A stretch of DNA of 26,415 nucleotides from assembly GCA_029378245.1 (NCBI GenBank), contig JARKIF010000348.1, positions 1 through 26,415 of the forward strand, written 5' to 3'. This DNA is from Roridomyces roridus (lineage: Eukaryota > Basidiomycota > Agaricomycetes > Agaricales > Mycenaceae). The notes below the pieces were generated by a model, which saw only the letters and a program-made list of their open reading frames with translations, searched no databases and was not told the origin of the DNA. Position numbers and translations under genes: made by a program. Below, piece after piece: positions 19,587 through 26,415 of the stretch (position 1 is its first letter; each line of letters starts with the position of its first letter).

Positions 19587-22500
19587 ATGCCACCAAAACC
19601 GCCCAAGGCTCCACCGACGTCGTCCAAGGCACCGACGGCCAAGGATGCGCCTGCTGCCTCGGTGTCGAACGCCCTCGTTCCCGTCGGCGCAAGACATCTC
19701 TCGGCCAAGCGTCAACCAAAACGTGATGAAAATGGCGATAAACCCACCACTGCTCGTGCTCTCATTCTGAGGAACGGCAAGCATGGAGCTCGCGGCACCG
19801 GGGAGATGATGCTCGTCACCAAGCTCCTCGGGCGCGAGAAGCTCGATCTCCTTGCTGGTGAGTGCTCATCCAATCTGGAAACCTAATCTCATCATCAATA
19901 CAGAGGACCTTACCGAAAAATCCAAGGCCGCCCTCATCACCCCGTTCAACCTCTCGACTTGTATCAAGATTGCCGATTCCCAATGCAGTGGTATGCGGAA
20001 CACAATCTCAACCTTTCGTCGCCTTGTGTTGAGACATGCGTACCCGTTCCAGCTTTCCATGATGAGATTGCCAACTTGCAGGACCCTAATATGTTCGCCG
20101 TGATCATAGAAAACGAATGGTCGGCTCGCAAGCCCAAGAAGGAAGCCAAAGGCGACCCGCTCAAGACTGCGACTGCAATGGCTAAGGTCGTTGCTAACAA
20201 GTAAGTCTCATCTTTAGAGCAAATCAGTCCATCAACCCATGGCCCAGGATTCACAACACCTATCTCCTTGCTTCCGCCTGGAGGATCGTCTCCGATACTT
20301 TGCACGATCTCGAGGACGAGAATCTCCCCGACGGTGCAGAGGCCCAGCTCCACCTCAAAAGGGACGAAGCCCTCCGGAACAAATTCGTTTTTCTGTATCA
20401 GTTCGTCAGTAGCTTGGTCAAGATGACTCAGGAAAGGTTCTCCGTGTTGGCAACGACGACTCGTAAGCACTGTCTTCAATGTACCAGGCAGCTCTGACAC
20501 TTGCCCCAGCGCATTATGCACCGTACTTCAAGATCAAAGAGGAGAACCGCGATGACCCCTCCGAGGAAGACTACGTATTCGATTGGGCTGCTTTGAAGGA
20601 GGCCGGGAAATCTTTCCTCGATTCCATCATCCTCGAGTTGTCTTTCCCCAGTGCCCCTTATCCCATGACCGTTCTTTACAGCATCCTGCATGATGCCGTC
20701 GATGAGTCGCCCAAGGAAGCCAAGCGGTTTCCTCAAGCACTCTGGGACTCTGTCGGGGACCTCTCGGTGATTCACCTCTTTTCTCTATATGCAAAATCTC
20801 ATTCTCTATAGGTCTCTGTCGAATTGCAGGCACTGTTGGAGGCGCCGTTGCTCGGCCCTGATACAGCCGGGTGGAAGGATGCGACTGTCAAGAAACCTCA
20901 GGCTTTTGAGGATTGGCTCGACGCTGAATACCTCTCCGCGGCGGCCTCCGACAAGATCGCCAACTGGAAGGACGTCATATTCCCGTTGGTCAAGGCCAAG
21001 AAGAAAGCCGTCCTCGATACCATGTGGAAAAATATCAATCTTGTGAGTTGCTTCGCTCATCCTCGTTTACCCAAAGGCTCACAACCCAAAGAACTACAAA
21101 GAGTTTTCCGGTGTTGACATCGATTCTCTGTGGCAAGTCCAAGATGCCCTCTCCCGCACCCCGCAGTGGCATGCCTTGTACATCCCATCCAAGGCTCTGG
21201 GCTTGGACGGGGATGGGGCCGACGCCAAGACCGGAAAGAAGAAGAAGCCGCTGCAAATCACTCAGTACGGCGAGGATAGTGACGACTCCATGCCCGACCT
21301 GCAATCAGTCTCGAATTCTTCGGACGAGGACAGCGATGATGAGGAGGACAGCGATGAAGATGATGACGGTGACGACGACGACAGCGAGTACGACGAGGAG
21401 TTTGAGGATGGGATTCGTGAGATGGTTCGGGAGGCTATGGACACCGCGTACGAGGACGATCTGCTTGACGCCAGCCAGCCCCTTGACCCGGAGATCGGGA
21501 AAGGAAACACTTTCTTGAAGGTGCTCGGGTCTTTGAGAGGTATGATTCGTATCTTCTGTCCATCACTTCATCCAACGTACTTCACAGGGCGCATGTTCAA
21601 ACGGAGTCCGAAAATCAAGACCCCAGTTCCTCGCAATCCCAAGACTGGCTTCTTCGGCAAGAGCAAAACCGGCGCTCCCCCCAAGAAGCCTGCAGCAGCA
21701 GCAGCAGCAGCCAAGCCTGCCCCTGGTCAGTTTGTGCACATCGTTCTTGAGATCATCTTGAATCCAATACCCATCAGCTGCCGGTCCCAAGAGCCAAAAG
21801 GCGACTGTGGAAGAGGTCGAGGATGAAGACGACGACACACCTTCAGGCCCCAAGAAGAAGAAGAAGAAGCCCAAGAAGAAGAAGAAGGCCGCCGCGACCA
21901 CTGCTTTGCAGGAGATCCCGGAGACTGCCACCACTCCCCCGAGCTCGGCGCCTGCTTCGCCTGCGCCAAAGAAACAGCCGCAGTCGCCCGTTGCCAATCT
22001 TGCCGCACAGATGTCCAGCATCTCACTCCTTCCTGTTGAGCAGACAGTTGGACAGTCGGCGCATTCGTACCTCAAGGCGGAGAACCTGCTCGAAGTCAAG
22101 AGTAAGGTGAAATCGCGGGGCTCGGAGCCGGCGCCTGAGAAGGAAAAGAAGGGTTTCATGGCCAAGTTCGGGCACGGAAAGTCCAAGACTGAGGAAGTCA
22201 AGGAGAAGAAACCGAAGCAGAATTGGTTCTCGGGGCTCAAGAAGAAGACGGCAACGAGTATGCACCAGCTTCTCCGGACGTCTGAGGATGAGACGAAGGG
22301 TATGGGGTCGATGAAGTGGGACGTGTTTGTGAAGGTTCGTGTGTATAATATTAGGTCCCCATGCGTCGCTAATCTCCTTCTCAGCTCATGAAGGACATGG
22401 GCTTCGACTATATTCCTAGCACCGCCGGATCCAGTGTCCGCTTTGACCCTCCGGATCCCAATGATGTGGTAAGTATTCACCCTCGGTCGTCCTCTACCCT

Positions 22501-22689
22501 GCTAATCTTGCTTTTAGCCCATCACATTCCACAAGCGTATGTTAATCCTTCTTCCCTGCACCATTGTCTCACGAATTCGTGTCAACAGCCCATCCCGACA
22601 GCACCATCCACCCGATCATGCTCAGAGAATTTGCCAAGAAATTGAAGAAGAGCTATGGCTGGAACGAGACCGATTTTCTTGCGGCCTAA
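19587..22689 (+). CDS. Large uncharacterised protein ending in a HicA-like module
   Basis: Twelve exons (19587-19857, 19904-19990, 20053-20200, 20248-20462, 20510-20766, 20812-21042, 21092-21539, 21588-21725, 21778-22334, 22385-22468, 22518-22536, 22589-22689) give 851 residues. Residues 1-60 are Pro/Ala/Lys-rich. About 60-460 form a helical region of no family I recognise (ALILRNGKHGARGTGEMMLV, FLYQFVSSLVKMTQERF). An acidic run (about 464-510) and Lys-rich runs (about 624-636) follow, then a Ser/Pro/Lys linker. The last 75 residues read FVKLMKDMGFDYIPSTAGSS, then VPITFHKPHP and HPIMLREFAKKLKKSYGW. That order (helix, Gly-Ser turn, strand, His-bearing strand, helix) resembles the HicA/YcfA double-stranded-RNA-binding-like fold, best known from bacterial toxin-antitoxin pairs. 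No antitoxin partner is present and activity is not implied. Charged runs suggest a nuclear or nucleolar site. Confidence 0.8.
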
Positions 22690-22884
22690 GGCCACTGACC
22701 GTATTTAGCATTATTTCAAACTATATCCTCACCTGGATGCGTGTCTACTGTACACGCGTTCAATATGTTACTAACTGATATCTTGTGTCTTTTTCTTGTG
22801 TAGCAATATAATGTTTCATAGCCCGCAGTCACTCTCGCTCAGCGTCAAGCATGGCGAAGAAGGGATCTCAAGAAACAACAATTG
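22690..22884. other. Spacer after the 851-residue gene
   Basis: This spacer lies between the stop codon at 22689 and the start of repeat copy 3. It is more AT-rich than its surroundings, with ATTATTTCAAACTATATCC and a TAGCAATATAATG stretch that may serve in 3' end formation. No gene was seen. Confidence 0.3.
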
Positions 22885-23835
22885 GTTGTTCTCATCTCAT
22901 TCAATTCACTCTGAATGTTGTGGTGCTACTAAACCCATTCCCATTTCCATTCCAGAGTCGGCCCTATCTACGAGTGTGGCATGTAGCGATGCACGACGGT
23001 AAAGTAAGAGGCGAGGAGCGCGAGCTACACTACTGAGGCGATGCCCGAAGGTGACTAACTACTGCAGACGACGAGTAAACTACCCCCGAGCCCAACATGC
23101 TCCCTTTCCTCCCATCCTGCATCCTTCGTCCATTGAGTCGCGATTGAAGCGAGCGAGTGTCGGGCGAGCCTCGAGCGGCGAGGACTGCGCGTGTCGGAAG
23201 AACTGTATGTGAAGTCGTCGGGGATGTCTGAAGGAGAGTCAGCGAGGAGAACGATGGAGAGGATGAGAGTACTTGCCAGTAGAGGCCACAACTAAGCTGG
23301 TTTCTTCTTGAGGTCTTGCATCCTCGGTACCAGCGGCGAGCATTTGAACGCGGCGGGGTTCTGAAAGAGCGAGTCAGCCAACGGCGAGGACGAGAAAGGA
23401 GGGAGGGTGCCCACTGCTTGGTGTCAGACACCGGCTGCTACAACGAGAATGAGTAAAGGCGAGCTGGGCGAGAGGAGAACGTACTCGAGGGACTCGCCAG
23501 GTCGCTTATTACGAAGGATGTTTGGTGGTGCCCCCACGCACGTCGCATTCCAGCCTCGGCCAGTGCCGCAATGAGTTAGCTTTGAGGACATCCTACGGCG
23601 TGTCGAAGCGTTGCCGGGCAATCGCTAGCCCTAGAAGATGTGAGCGAGGAGAAATGGGCGAGTGGGTCACTTACCTCAGGGAGGGAGCGACTGGAAAGAA
23701 ACAAAGAGAGGTGGCTGGCAGAATGGCTGGAATTTATACCTCCGCGTGCACGGACCAGGTCGTGTTTGCTCTGGTATCAGTGGCTATGGTCTCGGTGTCT
23801 CCCAATAAGGCAGGTCGCAATATTTCGTTGGTGGA
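22885..23835 (-). repeat. Dispersed 0.9-kb repeat, copy 3
   Basis: This is the best-preserved copy, in the same orientation as copy 1. On the minus strand it starts near TATAAATT (23731-23738), followed by intron-like segments A 23631-23674 (44 nt), B 23438-23484 (47 nt), C 23361-23414 (54 nt) and D 23228-23276 (49 nt, GC donor). Compared with copy 1 it has about 30 extra bases between the TATA-like box and the far end, near 23740-23770. Homology runs past 22914 into sequence shared with copy 2 (a TTCACTC block), so the true 3' end is uncertain. Its spliced frame is listed separately as a possible gene (23055-23591). Confidence 0.8.
23055..23591 (-). CDS. Possible 128-residue protein of the dispersed repeat (copy 3)
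   Basis: If introns B, C and D of repeat copy 3 are removed, exons 23591-23485, 23437-23415, 23360-23277 and 23227-23055 join into one open frame of 129 codons from the conserved ATG to TAG. It starts MSSKLTHCGTGRGWNATCVG, is rich in Arg and Ser, and ends GLGGSLLVVCSS. I recognise no domain. For: three introns all leave the frame open, and the donors and acceptors fit local use. Against: copies 1 and 2 share one extra base in exon 2 that stops the frame after 27 codons, and differ again in exon 5 by a length that is not a multiple of three, so the long frame may be chance. Segment A (23631-23674) would be an intron in the 5' leader. Confidence 0.3.
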
Positions 23836-24500
23836 CACGTGCAACTCGAGTGCAGCAAAACCGCTCCATACCAAACCGCATCCCTTGCAACATCATGACC
23901 ATTTTTAAAGACGCTTTGCATCCGCTGTCTCTCGGATCTCTCATTGCTACCCCGGAGCTTGTTCCAAGATATCAAACGCCGCCGTTTTGTCCTTACCACA
24001 CTTGTGGTTGCGTTTGGGTGCACCTAACTTTCCTATGCATCCATGACACGGGGCCGTGTAGTTCCTTTGACCTGTGGACTCGAACGAGAGTGTGGGGGCG
24101 TTCCTAGGCGCTCAGAGGGAAAGAACGACTTGTTAGACTTCAGGGTCGGGTCCCCGGAGCTTGCTATCCTGAGCCGAGAGGCACAAGCTCCGCCGACGAG
24201 TCGTCCCTGTGTTGGATGAGGCGACTGTTCCGGACGTTCCGGTGGAACAAGCCCCCCTGCAGTGAACGCAGCAAATTGAAAGAAGGTTTCACGAGAGGGA
24301 AATGACTGGGCACATGAGATACGACTCGATTCCGACCTCGGTCTCGACTTTGGATTTGCCCTTTTACCATCGCTATCGTGGACGTCAATGTCAGAGAGAT
24401 CGCGGTCTTATGGTTGTCTTATGGCATTGTCTTCGCCTGGTGCCAGTGCGGCCCCGTTGGTGGCCGTGACTCATTTTTAGCGTTTCTCCCTGCTTCTCCA
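23836..24500. other. Gene-free stretch before the 198-residue gene
   Basis: In these 665 bp I see no coding frame with family-like sequence, no RNA gene and no further repeat copy. A frame in phase with the next gene extends upstream to 24378 but has no in-frame ATG before 24501. The stretch should hold the promoter of the gene at 24501. Short AT-rich spots exist (for example TTTTTAAAG at about 23903-23911), but none sits at a convincing distance from the start. Confidence 0.4.
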
Positions 24501-25213
24501 ATGTCCATGAACGACCCCGTCCAGCTCTTCTACACCGCAGCCTTCCCGCAGCCTATGCGGACCCAACTCGAAACCATCCTAGCCGTCCATCCAATCAACT
24601 ACCAGCCCATCTACGACCCTGCTTTCGAGACCCTCACCCCGTCGCAACTCTTCAAAGCCCGGGGTTTCTCGTTTTCGAGGCCCTATGCCCTCATTGCTGA
24701 CAGAAGAACACTCTCCGAGCTTCTATGGGACGAAACCCCAACACTCGTCGTGGTTTCCGTCCGATCCACGACGGCCCAATACGAGTGGGAAGCGTATAGT
24801 GGCCCAGGGGACCTCTCGTTCTTGCAGCCCAAGGTTCTTTTCTTCTTTCTTCTTTCTCTTTTTGAATCCCTTTTATTCGGCCCCAAAGGTCCGCCTTGCT
24901 CTGCTACGATCCATGGCTCAGGAGCGATTTACTCTTGACCCCATGACGGAAGAATCGTTCTGGGAGGACGAGAGCAAACACAAATTTGACAATACCCTAT
25001 GGCAGACCAAGACGTTCAGGGCGAATCGCGACGGGGCGTTTCTTGCGTTTTCAGCCTATGCGTCGGGTCGAGACGTGGGGGAATTACATGCCATGGTACG
25101 TCTGTTTCAGTTTATCTTTTGTCCTGCGAATTTTCTGATCTTTTTGCCTTTGCAAGTTCAAGAAACAAGCTGGCACCACCGGAGACGTGTTTTTGGGTGC
25201 ACCTGGGCGTTAA
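24501..25213 (+). CDS. Orphan protein, 198 residues
   Basis: Exons 24501-24833, 24889-25095 and 25157-25213 give 198 residues. Codon boundaries are kept at both introns (55 and 61 nt). The ATG at 24501 is the first in frame and begins MSMNDPVQLFYTAAFPQPM. The protein is soluble, with no signal peptide or membrane helix. Recognisable features are only general: an aromatic-rich N-terminal half (INYQPIYDPAFETL, ARGFSFSRPYAL), a strand-like TLVVVSVRSTT, and an acidic, Trp-containing stretch (TEESFWEDESKHKFDNTLW). I do not recognise the family. The second acceptor (CAAG before TTCAAG) could be read 6 nt later, giving a form two residues shorter. It is followed by the CSC1-like gene on the same strand, 171 bp away. 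Confidence 0.6.
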
Positions 25214-25384
25214 CGGGACTATTTGCTATGTATCTTCGTCTTGTATTTTTACGGAAACCTTTGGGCCAATCACTTGTTGATCAGTGTTTGTCGTCGATCG
25301 TGCCTCGTTGGAGCACTACGTCAGTTCAAACCGTCAAAAGGGGTCAGCAGCCATGCTGCCCGTGGCTCTTTTTCTCAACTCTCC

Positions 25385-26415
25385 ATGTCGGTTTCCGCTT
25401 CTCAATTACAACAGAATAACAGCACAAAGGCCTTCACTACATCTCTGGTCGCCAACGGAGCCCTGCTCTTGGTCGAAATCGCTGCCTTTCTCATCCTGAA
25501 AAATCATCTCGGGAAGATCTACAGTCCTAGGACATATCTCCCGCCTCCATAGTCTGCTATCTCCCTATTTTTGACTCCTGTGCACCCGCTCACTCAATTG
25601 TGTAGCAAACGCGCCAAGGAGCTGCCGAATAGCTTTTGGCGATGGCTGCCAGCGCTGCTAGTCGAGGACCCCAAGGAAATCGTACGTCAACTTGCTCAGC
25701 GTGCACCCAGCCTTTAACCCTTGTTCAGATAAATAAGAATGGGCTGGACGCGTTTGGTGCAACCTTGGTGATCCGAGGCGTTTCTGAACCGTAAAGCACG
25801 ATACATGGTCCTCCGGTTTCTCAAAAATGCTGCTCAAGATCTTTCTTGTGTTCACCATTCTTACCTTCCTCGTCATTGTTCCCGTCAATACTGTCGACTC
25901 CCCGCCGCTTCCGACGACCGTATTCACGGATAACATGGTCCAGACATCGCCAACGCGAGCGACCAGAGCGTTTCTGGGGCGCACATCACTGTTGTGTACA
26001 CCTCACTTGTGAGGTCGGTCTTACATCTCCAAGCACTGTCTGAACGTGTTTCAGTCTTTGTCATTTATCTCATCCGACGCGAAATGCTCTTCTTCCTCGA
26101 CATGCGCCATGCTTTCCTCATCAGTCGAGCCATTCCAGGCTACCTCAGCCCGCACGGTGCTCATCACCAACGTCCCCGATGAACTCGCAAACGAGCATGA
26201 TCTCCGCCTTTTCGCGTCCTTCGTTCCTGGGGAATAGATCGCGTCTGGATCTACAGAGACACCAGGATTCTGAACAAGCTTTTCAAACGGCGTCAGGCCG
26301 CTTGCCAGAAGCTCGAAAGTGCCGAGTCCAAAGTCTTGAAGCGCGCCATGAGGCTTGCGAGTCTAAAGCAAGCGACTCACCGGAAACTGCAGAAGAAGAT
26401 GCCGGATGAGGAGCG
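25385..26415 (+). pseudogene. CSC1/OSCA-type calcium-permeable channel, 5' part, frame broken
   Basis: The gene starts at 25385 and runs off the window. Early exons are clean: 25385-25551, 25606-25681, 25729-25756, then from 25797. They encode a first transmembrane helix (LVANGALLLVEIAAFLIL), SPRTYLPPP, and the segment around WLPALLVEDPKEI and YMVLRFLK, typical of the osmosensitive CSC1/OSCA (formerly DUF221, RSN1_7TM) channels of the plasma membrane. After 25822 the homology goes on but jumps between frames: LLKIFLVFTILTFLVIVPVN from 25830, ITWS and then IANASDQ near 25935-25965, VIYLIRREMLFFLDMRHAFL around 26060-26120, TVLITNVPDELANEHDLRLF from about 26157, and RVWIYRDTR near 26242. At least four single-base changes are needed, several in runs (AAAAA at 25823-25827, GGGG at 26229-26232). 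It is either a young pseudogene or an assembly error in an intact gene. Confidence 0.75.

Noticed and set aside
24378..24500. Upstream extension of the 198-residue protein
   Set aside because: The frame is open but has no ATG before 24501, and the added sequence is not protein-like.
1..26415. CRISPR arrays, bacterial operons, riboswitches, phage or viral genes
   Set aside because: No regularly spaced repeats, no Shine-Dalgarno-led gene strings and no viral proteins were seen. Introns and gene content are those of a fungal nuclear genome.

Overview
The window looks like nuclear DNA of a basidiomycete fungus, most likely an agaricomycete. Genes are tightly packed on both strands and carry many short introns (about 42 to 62 nt, mostly GT-AG with CTNA-type branch sites). 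The gene set also fits: several BTB/POZ proteins, a Ser-rich one-pass membrane protein with lectin-like modules, a seven-helix orphan membrane protein, and conserved eukaryotic genes (NUP2/NUP50, EBP2, Ap4A phosphorylase). No operons, tRNAs, CRISPR arrays or insertion sequences were seen. Exon models were built by hand from splice signals and protein-family fit. All 11 closed coding models add up to whole codons.

Layout. 1-280: 3' end of a BTB-family gene. About 345-1255: repeat copy 1. 1319-3118 (-): secreted GH13 alpha-amylase. 3482-4519 (+): BTB/POZ protein, a paralog of the first gene. 4742-5609 (+): NAD(P)-binding Rossmann protein. 5674-7689 (-): nucleoporin NUP2/NUP50 with FG repeats and a RanBP1 domain. 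7928-9143 (+): seven-helix membrane protein. About 9205-10175: repeat copy 2. 10250-12226 (+): MFS transporter with nine exons. 12268-13739 (-): rRNA-processing factor EBP2. 13842-14856 (+): a second type of BTB protein with a probable frameshift near its 3' end. 14942-16153 (-): Ap4A phosphorylase. 16463-17085 (-): small DUF7727-like membrane protein. 17501-19198 (-): one-pass membrane protein with two extracellular modules and a 9-nt exon. 19587-22689 (+): 851-residue protein ending in a HicA-like module. About 22885-23835: repeat copy 3. 24501-25213 (+): 198-residue orphan. 25385 to the window end (+): CSC1/OSCA-type channel gene broken by several single-base frame changes.

The least explained element is a repeat of about 0.9 kb present three times, each time just 3' of a gene. 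All copies keep a TATA-like box and four intron-like segments of nearly constant length (44, 47-49, 53-54 and 49 nt). One donor is GT in copy 2 and GC in copies 1 and 3. Copy 3 can be spliced into a 128-codon open frame; copies 1 and 2 stop after 27 codons because of one extra base. It may be a decaying gene family, a spliced non-coding RNA family or a non-autonomous mobile element.

The genes do not form one pathway. They mix housekeeping functions (nuclear transport, ribosome assembly, dinucleotide turnover), starch breakdown, transport and fast-evolving fungal families.
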